From Collinsella sp. (GTDB lineage Bacteria; Actinomycetota; Coriobacteriia; Coriobacteriales; Coriobacteriaceae), in NCBI GenBank assembly GCA_019414445.1, contig DXMA01000015.1, positions 1-64,000 on the forward strand: DNA of 64,000 bases, written 5' to 3'. Positions 16,980-24,938 of this stretch are shown here, in pieces. The notes below the pieces were generated by a model. The model had not been told where the DNA came from, made no database searches, and was given only the letters and a program-made list of their open reading frames with translations. Positions within the stretch are counted from its first letter, which is position 1; every line of letters starts with the position of its first letter. Both the position numbers and the translations under genes were made by a program.

Positions 16980-17990
16980 CTAGATCGAGGTGGAGTCGAG
17001 CCAGTTGAGCTTGCACTCGAGAATGCGCTGCTCGCCGGGTTGGCTGCTGCCATCAAGCAAGGCGAGCAGCATCTCGGCCGCCTCCCTGCCTTCCTGGTCG
17101 ACGGGCTCGATGATCGTGGAGACGGTCGGCGTGGTGAGGTTGGTCCAGTCTTCGCAGTTGAGTCCCAAAAGACCTATTTGCTGCGGAAGTAGATGGGCCA
17201 TGGGTTGGAGGGCCTTGTAGACACGGGGAAGCGCCCATTGGTTTTGTACGAAGATGAGCGTGCGCTTGGCGGGGTTGAACTTGTATTTAAAGTATTCGGT
17301 AAGCTCGTTGATTGACGGCTTGTTGTGATCGATGGGGATGGCTTTGTAGAGCTGCCCATTCGCGGCCAATGCCTCGGCATATCCCTGAAAACGTTCCATG
17401 CGAGTGCGCATTTCGGTCATGTTGGCGGCGATGGAAAAGAAGTCTTCGTAGCCGGCGTCGAGAAGCGCCTGCGTGGCATTGTACACGCCGTCGTAGAGGT
17501 TGGTTTTGATCCAGCTGGTGCCTGGGCTGTAGATGGCCGCGTCAAAAAAGACGACGGGCTTGCCGGCGCGCTTGATGCGGTCGTGGACTGCCTTGAAATT
17601 TGCCGTGGGCTGGATGATAAAACCATCGACGCCCAGTGAGAGCATTTTGTCGACATACATGAGCTCGGTCTCGGGGTTAAAGTTGCTCGTGCAAACGACC
17701 GTCTGGTAGCCCGCGGGGAGCATGACCTGCTCCATGCCGTTGAGGACGAGGCCCGCCCATTTGTTGGTGTTATCCAAGATGATGATGGCGATGACGTGGG
17801 TCTGCTTGCCGGTGAGCGTTTGCGCTTGGGCGTTGGGAACGTATCCGAGTTCCTTGATGACGCGCGCAATCTTTGCCTGCGTCTTCTCGCTAAGCTTTTC
17901 TCGTTTGTCGTTGAGGTAATACGAGACGCTTGCCGTCGAGGTTCCCGCCTCTCGAGCGACGTCTGCGATCGTAACGCGCTGTTTTGCCAC
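16980..17990 (-). CDS. LacI-family transcriptional regulator of the PTS sugar cluster
   Basis: The 336-residue protein has an N-terminal helix-turn-helix (VTIADVAREAGTSTASVSYYLN) and hinge helix, then a periplasmic-binding-protein-like sugar sensor domain from about residue 60. I use the GTG at 17990 because AAGGAG lies five bases before it; the longer reading from 18056 adds 22 residues without homology. It is transcribed away from the PTS EIIBC gene, with about 415 bases between the two starts. This is the usual position of a specific repressor. The effector is probably the sugar or sugar phosphate handled by that cluster. Confidence 0.9.
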   Translation of the reverse strand: MAKQRVTIADVAREAGTSTASVSYYLNDKREKLSEKTQAKIARVIKELGYVPNAQAQTLTGKQTHVIAIIILDNTNKWAGLVLNGMEQVMLPAGYQTVVCTSNFNPETELMYVDKMLSLGVDGFIIQPTANFKAVHDRIKRAGKPVVFFDAAIYSPGTSWIKTNLYDGVYNATQALLDAGYEDFFSIAANMTEMRTRMERFQGYAEALAANGQLYKAIPIDHNKPSINELTEYFKYKFNPAKRTLIFVQNQWALPRVYKALQPMAHLLPQQIGLLGLNCEDWTNLTTPTVSTIIEPVDQEGREAAEMLLALLDGSSQPGEQRILECKLNWLDSTSI

Positions 17991-18405
17991 AGCGACTCCT
18001 TCCGACAGATGAGCATTTTCCAACATGATGACTTTGAGTCTTGGTGAGGGATGCACTTTGGTGAGCGACTTTTTCCTTTCATATGAGTATGCAACAAATG
18101 CGGTATATGGGTGGGGTCGAAATTTGTGACCGGCATGCGCATCTGCCGTCTACCGAGAAAATCAAATACTTCTTGACTTTTGAAATCGATGGTAAAATCG
18201 CAGGATTCATTTTTGGTTAAACGCATAACTAAATAACGTAACCAACGCTCTGACCTGCGCGTTTACCGAAATAAACTGGCATTAAGAAAAACGAGCACCT
18301 ATATTGGTCTTGTCGAAAAGACAGCAAGTCCAAACGGCAGGGGATGCTCCGGAGGCCTCCGCAAACGGTGTCTTGCGCACGCAACTCTATGAAAAGAGGG
18401 AAGCA
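17991..18405. promoter_or_regulatory. Divergent promoter region of lacI-type gene and PTS cluster
   Basis: This 415-bp AT-rich stretch should hold both promoters. TTGACT at 18173-18178 and TAAAAT at 18193-18198 resemble promoter boxes but are only 14 bases apart. GGTTAAACGCATAACTAA near 18215-18232 has a TTAAACG half-site of the sort bound by LacI proteins. I see no gene here. Confidence 0.45.
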
Positions 18406-19878
18406 ATGAAGATCGTAGGCGTTGCCGCCTGTACCGTGGGTATCGCCCACACGTATATGGCCCAGAAGGCGATTCAGGATGAATGCGCCGCTCGTGGCAT
18501 CGAGTGCAAAGTCGAGGCTCAGGGTGGTCTGGGTATCGAGAATGAGCTCACGCAGGAAGACGTTGATTGCGCCGACCTGGTGCTCGAGTCCGTCGACGTG
18601 GGTGTCGAGAACGAGGACCGTTTTGAGCAGAAGATGGCCGAGGGCAAGTTCCTCAAGGTCGGCACCTCGGATGTAATCGCCGATCCGGTAAAGATTATCG
18701 ACCAGGCTGTCGAGATCATCAAGGCGACGGGCGGTGCCGTTGACGCGTCCAAGGCCGAGGCCAAGGCAGAGAAGAAGGCCGTCTCCGCTGCCCCGCAGGC
18801 CCCGACACCGGCGTCCAAGCAGTCCATCTTTGCCGACCCTGGCAAGACGCTGCTCAATGCATTCAATACCGGCGTTTCCTATTTTATCCCCATCGTCGTT
18901 ATCGGTGGCGTGTTCCTCGCCTTCTCGTTGGCATCCGGTACTGCCGGTGCTAGCGGCATGGAGGTCACCAACCCGTTGATGGTGAGCCTTAACACTATCG
19001 GCATGGCCGGCATCTCTATGATGATTCCGGTGCTTGCGGCATACATCGCCTACTCGATGGCCGGTAGACCCGCACTTGCCCCCGGCTTCGTCCTGGGCTA
19101 CTTGGTTAACAACGCCGTCGTCACCCCGAGCGGCAACAGCGTTTCGACCGGCTTCTTGGGCGCCATGATCATGGCTGTCATCTGCGGTTACTTTGTCCGC
19201 TGGATGAAGACCTGGAAGGTCAACAACACCATCCAGACCATCATGCCCATTCTGATCATCCCGATTCTGACCTCGCTCGTCCTGGGCATGGCTTACATCT
19301 ACATCCTGGCCACGCCGCTTGGCTTTGTGATGGATTGGCTCACCAGCGTGCTCGGCAGCCTGCAGGGCGGCTCCGCCGTCGTCCTGGGCCTGGTCATTGG
19401 CGTTATGACCGCTTTCGATATGGGTGGCCCCATCAACAAGACCGCTTCGACCTTTACCATGGCCATCATGGCCTCCGGCATCTACGGCCCCAACGGTATG
19501 TTCCGCGTCGCCGCCGCCATTCCCCCGATTGCTTGCGGCCTCGCTGCGCTCATCGCCAAGAACAAGTTCGATGACGCTGACCGTCAGATGGGCATCTCTG
19601 CGCTGTTCATGGGCTGCATCGGTATTACCGAGGGCGCTATTCCCTTCGCGGTCAAGGATCTTGGCCACACCCTGCCCGGCATTTGCATCGGCTCTGCCGT
19701 GGGCGCGGCGCTTGCCGCCTTCCAGGGCATCGACTGCTATGTTCCGCATGGTGGCTTTATTGTCGCCCTGGCCACCAACAACGTCGCGCTGTTCTGCCTG
19801 GACATCGTGATTGGCTCCTTGGTCGCCGCTGCAATCCTGATTGCCATGAAGCCCACGCTCGATAAGCAGGCCAAGTAA
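18406..19878 (+). CDS. PTS fructose-family EIIBC permease
   Basis: The 490-residue membrane permease takes up a sugar and phosphorylates it. EIIB comes first (1-100) with the phosphorylated Cys9 in GVAACTVGIAHTYMA. An Ala/Lys/Pro linker leads to EIIC (about 145-490), with many membrane spans and the fructose-type motifs GGVFLAF, AYIAYSMAGRPALAPGFV, FDMGGPINKTAS and ITEGAIPFA. It lacks EIIA, which is encoded separately at 23946. The start at 18406 follows AAGAGGGA; the reading from 18304 adds an unlikely leader. The sugar is probably a ketose or a hexitol, but this cannot be decided from sequence. Confidence 0.9.
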   Translation: MKIVGVAACTVGIAHTYMAQKAIQDECAARGIECKVEAQGGLGIENELTQEDVDCADLVLESVDVGVENEDRFEQKMAEGKFLKVGTSDVIADPVKIIDQAVEIIKATGGAVDASKAEAKAEKKAVSAAPQAPTPASKQSIFADPGKTLLNAFNTGVSYFIPIVVIGGVFLAFSLASGTAGASGMEVTNPLMVSLNTIGMAGISMMIPVLAAYIAYSMAGRPALAPGFVLGYLVNNAVVTPSGNSVSTGFLGAMIMAVICGYFVRWMKTWKVNNTIQTIMPILIIPILTSLVLGMAYIYILATPLGFVMDWLTSVLGSLQGGSAVVLGLVIGVMTAFDMGGPINKTASTFTMAIMASGIYGPNGMFRVAAAIPPIACGLAALIAKNKFDDADRQMGISALFMGCIGITEGAIPFAVKDLGHTLPGICIGSAVGAALAAFQGIDCYVPHGGFIVALATNNVALFCLDIVIGSLVAAAILIAMKPTLDKQAK

Positions 19879-19892
19879 ACCTTTAAGGACTC

Positions 19893-19930
19893 CGGTTGTG
19901 CGGAGGGATGGATTTGACTCCGCACAACCG
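19893..19930 (+). promoter_or_regulatory. Perfect 12-bp hairpin between EIIBC and the GatZ-like gene
   Basis: CGGTTGTGCGGA (19893-19904) pairs exactly with 19919-19930. There is no T-run, so it is more likely an mRNA-processing or stabilising element inside the operon than a full terminator. A second pairing (GATGGATTT with AAATCCATC) overlaps it. Confidence 0.6.
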
Positions 19931-20022
19931 CCCCTACACAACAAAATCCATCCGCACTGATAGGGCCCACATCTGGGTCCCAGGGAACTTTTGTCAAAAA
20001 TCCTCTGGAGAAGGAGAACAAA

Positions 20023-21291
20023 ATGTCCAACCTCACCATCCGCCAGGCCGTTCAGGGCATGCTCAAGCTGCAGGACAGCGGCGATCACGCAACCATGGTC
20101 GGCATTGGCCCCATGAGCCCCAACCTGATTCAGGCCGTGTTCGAGCTTGCCAAGGACGAGGATTTCCCGCCCATGTTTATCGCTAGCCGCAACCAGGTCG
20201 ATATGGACGAGATGGGCGCCGGCTACGTCAACGGTTGGGACCAGACGCGCTTTGCCGCCGACATTAAGAAGGTTGTCGACGAGGTGGGCTATACCGGTCC
20301 GTACTACCTGTGCCGCGATCACGGCGGTCCGTGGCAGCGCGACGAGGAGCGTAACGCCCACCTGCCCGAGGACGAGGCCATGGAGCTCGCCCGCAAGTCC
20401 TTTGTCGCCGACATGGAGGCAGGCTTTGACCTGCTGATGGTCGACCCCACCAAGGACCCCTATCAGATCGGCAAGGTTATTCCGCTCGACGTGGTGCTTC
20501 GCCGCACGATCGATCTTATCGACTATCTTGAGCAGTACCGTCGCGAGCATAACCTGCCCGAGGTTGCCTATGAGGTCGGTACCGAGGAGACCAATGGCGG
20601 CCTGACCTCCACCGACAAGTACGAGGAGTTCATTTCTCAGCTGCAGCCCGAGCTCGAGAAGCGCGGCTGCCCCATGCCCACCTTTATCGTCGGCCAGACC
20701 GGTACGCTCACCCGTTGGACCGAGCAGGTCGGTCATTACAACTTTAAGAATGCCCGCGAGCTCGCCGACATGGCCAAGCGCTACGGCGTGGGCCTGAAGG
20801 AGCACAACGCCGACTACCTGGACGACGCGACGCTGCTCGAGCACATCCCGGCACACGTGACCGCTTCCAATGTCGCCCCTCAGTACGGCACCGAGGAGAC
20901 CCGCGCTTACCTCAAGCTCTGCGCTACCGAGCAGATTCTGGTCGACAACGGCCTGTGCGACGATCCCTCCGATCTGTATCACACGCTGCTGGTCAAGGCC
21001 ATCAAGACCGAGCGCTGGCGCAAGTGGATGACCGGCGACGATGTCAACCTGCAGGTTGACGACATTCTGGCCGACGACGAGCTCAGCCTGAAGATTCTGG
21101 ATGTCTCCGGCCACTACGCGTTCAACGATCCCGAGGTCAAGGAGCAGGTCGAGAAGCTCTATCGCAACCTCGCTGCCCAGGACATTGACGGCAAGCGCTT
21201 TGTGATCGAGCACATCAAGCGCCCGATCAAGCAGTACGTCGTCGGTCTTAACCTCAAGGGCGTCACGAGCCGCATCGAGAAGGCTCTCTAA
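20023..21291 (+). CDS. Class II tagatose-bisphosphate aldolase non-catalytic subunit-like protein (GatZ/KbaZ family)
   Basis: The 422-residue protein fits the GatZ/KbaZ/AgaZ family, known to stabilise the catalytic aldolase GatY/KbaY. Typical parts are FIASRNQVD, GYVNGWDQTRF, YLCRDHGGPWQ, VDPTKDP, EVGTEETNGG and FIVGQTGT. No GatY/KbaY partner is encoded in the window. The next gene instead encodes a fructose-6-phosphate aldolase. The protein may thus work with an aldolase elsewhere or have its own activity. It is the second gene of the PTS sugar operon, with AGAAGGAG before the ATG at 20023. Confidence 0.85.
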   Translation: MSNLTIRQAVQGMLKLQDSGDHATMVGIGPMSPNLIQAVFELAKDEDFPPMFIASRNQVDMDEMGAGYVNGWDQTRFAADIKKVVDEVGYTGPYYLCRDHGGPWQRDEERNAHLPEDEAMELARKSFVADMEAGFDLLMVDPTKDPYQIGKVIPLDVVLRRTIDLIDYLEQYRREHNLPEVAYEVGTEETNGGLTSTDKYEEFISQLQPELEKRGCPMPTFIVGQTGTLTRWTEQVGHYNFKNARELADMAKRYGVGLKEHNADYLDDATLLEHIPAHVTASNVAPQYGTEETRAYLKLCATEQILVDNGLCDDPSDLYHTLLVKAIKTERWRKWMTGDDVNLQVDDILADDELSLKILDVSGHYAFNDPEVKEQVEKLYRNLAAQDIDGKRFVIEHIKRPIKQYVVGLNLKGVTSRIEKAL

Positions 21292-21310
21292 GTAGCTTTT
21301 CCTACACGAC

Positions 21311-21379
21311 GCCGGGCCTGGGGCATGTCCCAGCTGCAGGCCCGGCACATAGGACAAAGGGACATCCCCTTTGTCCTAT
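21311..21379 (+). terminator. Double hairpin with T-run between the GatZ-like gene and the aldolase gene
   Basis: The first stem GCCGGGCCT / AGGCCCGGC is at 21311-21346. The second, at 21349-21379, is AGGACAAAGG / CCTTTGTCCT around a GGGACATCCC-like core, followed by ATTTTTTG. It may partly terminate transcription inside the operon. The second stem belongs to the GGGACAG repeat set. Confidence 0.65.
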
Positions 21380-21416
21380 TTTTTGAGTTTTGGATTCCTT
21401 AGAAGGAGTTTGCACC

Positions 21417-22100
21417 ATGAAGTTCTTTATCGATACCGCCAACCTTGACGAGATCGCCGAGGCCAAGAGCTGGGGCTGCCTTGCCGGCGTCACCACCAAC
21501 CCGTCCCTGTACGCCAAGACCGGCGGTAAGCTCGCCGACTTTGAGCCCCATATGCTCAAGATTGCCGAGCTCTGCGAGGGGCTGCCCGTGTCTGCTGAGT
21601 CCACCGCGACCACTGCCGAGGGCATGATCGAGGAGGGCAAGCGTCTTGCCGCCCTGGCTCCCAACATCGTGGTCAAGCTTCCCGTGTGCGAGGCCGGCCT
21701 CGCCGCCTGCCGCGCCCTGGCCGATGCGGGCGTGCGCGTCAACATGACGCTTGTTTTCTCGCCGACGCAGGCCCTCATGGCCGCCAACGCCGGTGCCCGC
21801 TACATCAGCCCGTTTGTCGGCCGCTTTGACGACATCGCCGAGGACGGCATCTCGCAGCTCGACAATGTCGTGACATGCATCAAGAACTATGACTGGACCG
21901 GCAAGAACGTCGACGACACCGTCGAGATCATCACCGCTTCGGTCCGCACGCCCAACCACGTGACCCAGGCGGCTCTTCTTGGTGCCGACATCGCGACCGT
22001 GCCCATGGCCGCTCTCAAGAAGTGCCTGCATCACCCGCTGACCGACCAGGGCCTCGCCTCTTTTGAGGCTGACTGGCAGAAGGTCGTCGCTCAGGCTTAA
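21417..22100 (+). CDS. Fructose-6-phosphate aldolase / TalC-type transaldolase
   Basis: The 227-residue protein is the short form of transaldolase. It opens MKFFIDTANLDEIAEA, has GVTTNPSL with Asn28, and the Schiff-base Lys87 in NIVVKLPV, followed by VNMTLVFSPTQAL and the ISPFVGRFDD motif. Short members are either true transaldolases, moving dihydroxyacetone units between sugar phosphates, or aldolases splitting fructose 6-phosphate into dihydroxyacetone and glyceraldehyde 3-phosphate; the sequence alone does not separate these. Its place before split transketolase genes in a PTS operon suggests it processes the incoming phosphorylated sugar. The ribosome site is AGAAGGAG. Confidence 0.9.
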   Translation: MKFFIDTANLDEIAEAKSWGCLAGVTTNPSLYAKTGGKLADFEPHMLKIAELCEGLPVSAESTATTAEGMIEEGKRLAALAPNIVVKLPVCEAGLAACRALADAGVRVNMTLVFSPTQALMAANAGARYISPFVGRFDDIAEDGISQLDNVVTCIKNYDWTGKNVDDTVEIITASVRTPNHVTQAALLGADIATVPMAALKKCLHHPLTDQGLASFEADWQKVVAQA

Positions 22101-22164
22101 CGACCGGGTTGCCCTCGGCATCGCGCCATCCGGTGCCGGGGTTGTTCTCAAGAGAGGAATTCGT

Positions 22165-22995
22165 ATGACCAACCAGGAGCTGGCGAAGGTCGCCAATGAG
22201 GTCAGGAAGGGTGTCGTGACTGCGGTTCACGCGGCCAAGTCGGGACATCCGGGTGGATCGCTCGGTGCAGCCGAGATCATGACGTATCTGTACTTTGAGG
22301 AAATGAATATCGATCCTGCCGACCCTCACAAGGCCGATCGCGACCGCTTTGTGCTCTCCAAGGGTCACGCGGCGCCGGGCCTGTATTCGGTGTTGGCAAA
22401 TCGCGGCTATTTTCCCGTCGAAGAGCTCGAGGCGCTCCGCCATATTGGCAGCCGACTGCAGGGCCATCCCAACATGAACGATACCCCAGGCATCGATATG
22501 TCCACCGGCTCGCTCGGTCAGGGCATCTCTGCTGCAGTTGGAATGGCGCTTGCCGCTAAGCACTGGGGCGACAGCTACCGTGTCTACACGTTGCTGGGCG
22601 ACGGTGAGTGCGAGGAAGGCCAGGTGTGGGAGGCGGCTATGTTTGCCGGCAACCATGCACTCGACAATCTTGTTGCCGTCGTCGACCACAACGGCTTGCA
22701 GATTGACGGCACGATCGATGAAGTCAACTCGGCCATGCCGCTTGCCGACAAGTTCCGCGCCTTTAAGTGGCATGTGATAGAGCTAGCCGATGGCAACGAC
22801 ATGGCGCAGATTGAGGCGGCTTTCGCCGAAGCTCGCGAGGTGACCGGCGCGCCCGTCGCTATCATCGCCGAGACGGTGAAGGGCAAAGGCGTCTCCTTTA
22901 TGGAGAACCAGGTTGGCTGGCATGGCAAGGCGCCCAATGACGAGCAGTTTGAGCAGGCCATGGCCGAGCTCGCGGCAGCAGGAGAGGAACTCTAA
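22165..22995 (+). CDS. Transketolase N-terminal (thiamine-diphosphate binding) subunit
   Basis: This is the first half (276 residues) of a split transketolase. It carries AAKSGHPGGSLGAAEI, SKGHAAPGLYS, the ThDP/Mg motif GDGECEEGQVWEAAMFA and VDHNGLQIDG. With the second subunit it moves two-carbon units between sugar phosphates in the cytoplasm. Its stop codon overlaps the start of the next gene by one base, so the two halves are made together. The start at 22165 follows AGAGGAA. Confidence 0.94.
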   Translation: MTNQELAKVANEVRKGVVTAVHAAKSGHPGGSLGAAEIMTYLYFEEMNIDPADPHKADRDRFVLSKGHAAPGLYSVLANRGYFPVEELEALRHIGSRLQGHPNMNDTPGIDMSTGSLGQGISAAVGMALAAKHWGDSYRVYTLLGDGECEEGQVWEAAMFAGNHALDNLVAVVDHNGLQIDGTIDEVNSAMPLADKFRAFKWHVIELADGNDMAQIEAAFAEAREVTGAPVAIIAETVKGKGVSFMENQVGWHGKAPNDEQFEQAMAELAAAGEEL

Positions 22996-23933
22996 TGGCA
23001 GAGGTCAAAAAAGTCGCCACGCGCGTAAGCTACGGCGAGGCGCTCGTCGAGCTGGGCAATGAGCACGATGACTTTGTAGTGCTCGATGCCGACCTGGCTG
23101 CCGCTACGCAGACGGGTAAGTTTAAGACTGCCCATCCTGAGCGCTTTTACGATGCCGGCATCGCCGAGAGCAACCTGATGGGTCTTGCCGCCGGCATCGC
23201 GACCACGGGCCGCGTTGCTTTTGCGAGCACCTTTGCGATGTTTGCCGCCGGTCGCGCCTACGAGCAGGTCCGCAATTCCATTGGCTACCCGCACCTCAAC
23301 GTCAAGATTGGCGCCACCCATGCCGGCATTTCGGTGGGCGAGGACGGCGCCACGCACCAGTGCTGCGAGGATATCGCACTCATGCGTACGATTCCGGGTA
23401 TGACGGTGGTCGTTCCCGCCGACGATGTCGAGGCCCGCGCCTGTGTGCGCGCCGCCTATGAGTTTGAGGGGCCGGTCTACATGCGCTTCGGCCGCCTGGC
23501 AACACCGGTCATCAACGATCACGAGGACCACGAGTTCAAGATCGGCCGCGGTGTTGTTGTGCGGGAGGGCTCTGATGTCACGATCGTCGCGTGCGGTCTC
23601 ATGGTCGCTGAGGCGCTCGCTGCTGCCGAGGCGCTCGCTGCCGACGGCATCGATGCTGAGGTCATCAACATGCATACGATCAAACCGCTCGATGAGCGTT
23701 TGGTGGTTGCCAGCGCCAAGAAGACCGGTCGCGTGGTCACCGCCGAGGAGCATTCGATTATCGGTGGTCTTGGCGAGGCCGTTGCCTCGGTGCTCGCGGA
23801 GCAGCATCCAGTGCCGATGCGTCGCGTCGGCGTGCGCGATGTGTACGGCGAGTCCGGCCCTGCGGTCGATTTGCTGCATAAGTACGGTTTGGACGCCGAC
23901 GGCATCGAAGCTGCGGTCAGGTCCGTGTTGTAA
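22995..23933 (+). CDS. Transketolase C-terminal (pyrimidine-binding and C) subunit
   Basis: This is the second half (312 residues) of the split transketolase. It has the pyrimidine domain with the catalytic Glu region (ERFYDAGIAESNLMGLAAGIA), KIGATHAGISVGEDGATHQ, and a transketolase C-terminal domain (VTIVACGLMVAEALAAAE to GYRVGVRD-like end). It overlaps the previous gene by one base (TAATG). The EIIA gene follows after 12 bases, so all genes from 18406 to 24398 look like one transcription unit. Confidence 0.94.
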   Translation: MAEVKKVATRVSYGEALVELGNEHDDFVVLDADLAAATQTGKFKTAHPERFYDAGIAESNLMGLAAGIATTGRVAFASTFAMFAAGRAYEQVRNSIGYPHLNVKIGATHAGISVGEDGATHQCCEDIALMRTIPGMTVVVPADDVEARACVRAAYEFEGPVYMRFGRLATPVINDHEDHEFKIGRGVVVREGSDVTIVACGLMVAEALAAAEALAADGIDAEVINMHTIKPLDERLVVASAKKTGRVVTAEEHSIIGGLGEAVASVLAEQHPVPMRRVGVRDVYGESGPAVDLLHKYGLDADGIEAAVRSVL

Positions 23934-23945
23934 GGAAGGCTTTCC

Positions 23946-24398
23946 ATGGGGTTTGTATCTGCCAACCAAGTGACGATTGGCTACGCCGCCGCCTCGCGCG
24001 AGGACGCGCTGCATTATCTGTCCGAGCAGGCTGTTGAGCTTGGTTTTGCCGATGACGCGTCTGCTGTAGAGGCGGCTTTTATTGCTCGCGAAAACGAGGC
24101 CGAGACTGGCCTCGTCGCCGGTTTTGCCGTTCCGCATGCCAAGAGCGATGCGATCCATACGCCGGGCGTGGCCGTGCTCAAGCTGTCCGAGCCTGTTGAG
24201 TGGCCGAGCTTTGATGGCGTGCCCGTCGATGTGGCGCTCGCGCTGTACGTGCCCGCCGGCGAAGCGGGAACCACGCACCTGCGTCTGCTCTCCAAGGCTG
24301 CCGTGATGCTGATGGATGCTGGCTTCCGTGACAGGGTGCGCGAAAGCACCGATCCTGTCGAGATTGCCGAGCTCATCAACGCCGGGCTCGAGGGCTAG
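23946..24398 (+). CDS. PTS fructose/mannitol-family EIIA protein
   Basis: The 150-residue cytoplasmic protein accepts phosphate from HPr and passes it to the EIIB domain of the permease at 18406. The active-site His64 is in AGFAVPHAKSDAI, the family signature. EIIA is usually fused to EIIB or EIIC, but here it stands alone at the end of the cluster. AAGGAAGG precedes the start. A terminator follows at 24441-24471. Confidence 0.92.
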   Translation: MGFVSANQVTIGYAAASREDALHYLSEQAVELGFADDASAVEAAFIARENEAETGLVAGFAVPHAKSDAIHTPGVAVLKLSEPVEWPSFDGVPVDVALALYVPAGEAGTTHLRLLSKAAVMLMDAGFRDRVRESTDPVEIAELINAGLEG

Positions 24399-24440
24399 AA
24401 CGGGCTCTCCGTTCCATTAATCGATCCTTCTCCAAGGAAA

Positions 24441-24471
24441 AGGGCCGCGACGCTATAGGCGTCGCGGCCCT
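24441..24471 (+). terminator. Hairpin at the end of the PTS sugar operon
   Basis: AGGGCCGCGACGC pairs with GCGTCGCGGCCCT around a short loop; only a weak T-run (TGTCTG) follows. Confidence 0.8.
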
Positions 24472-24478
24472 GTCTGCG

Positions 24479-24527
24479 TTTCCCCAGATAAAACCTGCCA
24501 AAATAAACCTGTCCCTTTTTGGTAGGT
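24479..24527 (+). repeat. 49-bp GGGACAG-type repeat, copy A
   Basis: This copy is identical over 49 bases to 24877-24925. The core is an imperfect stem-loop: ACCTGCCAAAA, TAAACCTGTCCCT, then TTTTGGTAGGT. Related copies lie at 29464-29512 (inverted) and 32637-32682. Copies A and B are direct repeats bracketing the odd segment described next. Confidence 0.9.
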
Positions 24528-24595
24528 AAAACGGGAGCCGTTTCACCGCAACTTAGGGTGCGGTTGGGATGTGTGCGCTTTAATGAGCGGCGCCC

Positions 24596-24805
24596 ATGGT
24601 TAGAGAGATTACGCTCGTCTCTCTAAATGTCTCTCTAAACAAGGTGCTTATCTCTCTCAAAGTTAGAGAGATAAGCACCTTGTTTAGAGAGACGGAATGC
24701 CAGTTTTCGTCCGTCCGTTACCATCTGCCAAAAATGGCGGATAAAGGACTCATTGAAGTAATGGGTTCATCGACGAGCCGCAACCGCCGCTATCGGAAGA
24801 GGTAG
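24596..24805 (+). pseudogene. Remnant of a winged-helix DNA-binding protein
   Basis: A 69-codon frame ends with FSSVRYHLPKMADKGLIEV and a basic tail, which reads like the last winged-helix of a larger AlbA-2/RecG-like DNA-binding protein. The first half (VSLNVSLNKVLISLKV) is encoded by the palindromic TCTCTCTAA repeats and resembles the low-complexity linker of such proteins. There is no ribosome site and no rest of the gene, so I take it as a decayed fragment. A functional small protein is possible but unlikely. Confidence 0.4.
24629..24693. repeat. Perfect 29-bp inverted repeat built from TCTCTCTAA words
   Basis: Arms 24629-24657 and 24665-24693 are exact reverse complements with a 7-base loop. 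The word TCTCTCTAA or its complement occurs further at 24600-24626. A second perfect 11-bp pair (CGCCTCTCTAG at 24818-24828, CTAGAGAGGCG at 24852-24862) follows. Confidence 0.85.
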
Positions 24806-24876
24806 ATGTGGCTGAGTCGCCTCTCTAGTGTCTCTCAAAGATAGATGGATGCTAGAGAGGCGGTTGCCCTGCGATA

Positions 24877-24925
24877 TTTCCCCAGATAAAACCTGCCAAA
24901 ATAAACCTGTCCCTTTTTGGTAGGT
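24877..24925 (+). repeat. 49-bp GGGACAG-type repeat, copy B
   Basis: Exact copy of 24479-24527, 13 bases from the stop codon of the convergent larE gene. Apart from the repeats and the remnant at 24596, the 540-bp space between EIIA and larE holds nothing I can recognise. Confidence 0.9.
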
Positions 24926-24938
24926 TAAACGGCGTAAC

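Noticed and set aside
15780..17192. 470-codon plus-strand frame opposite nuclease and LacI genes
   Set aside because: It mirrors two recognised minus-strand genes and has no ribosome site.
18229..21357. 1,042-codon minus-strand frame across the PTS operon
   Set aside because: It overlaps two clearly recognised genes on the other strand and shows no family motif.
18406..24398. Sulfoquinovose (sulfo-TAL or sulfo-TK) pathway
   Set aside because: Transaldolase and split transketolase fit, but uptake by a PTS and the lack of SQ-specific genes do not.
24596..24880. CRISPR array
   Set aside because: The repeated TCTCTCTAA words are short and irregular, with no equal spacers, and no cas genes are present.
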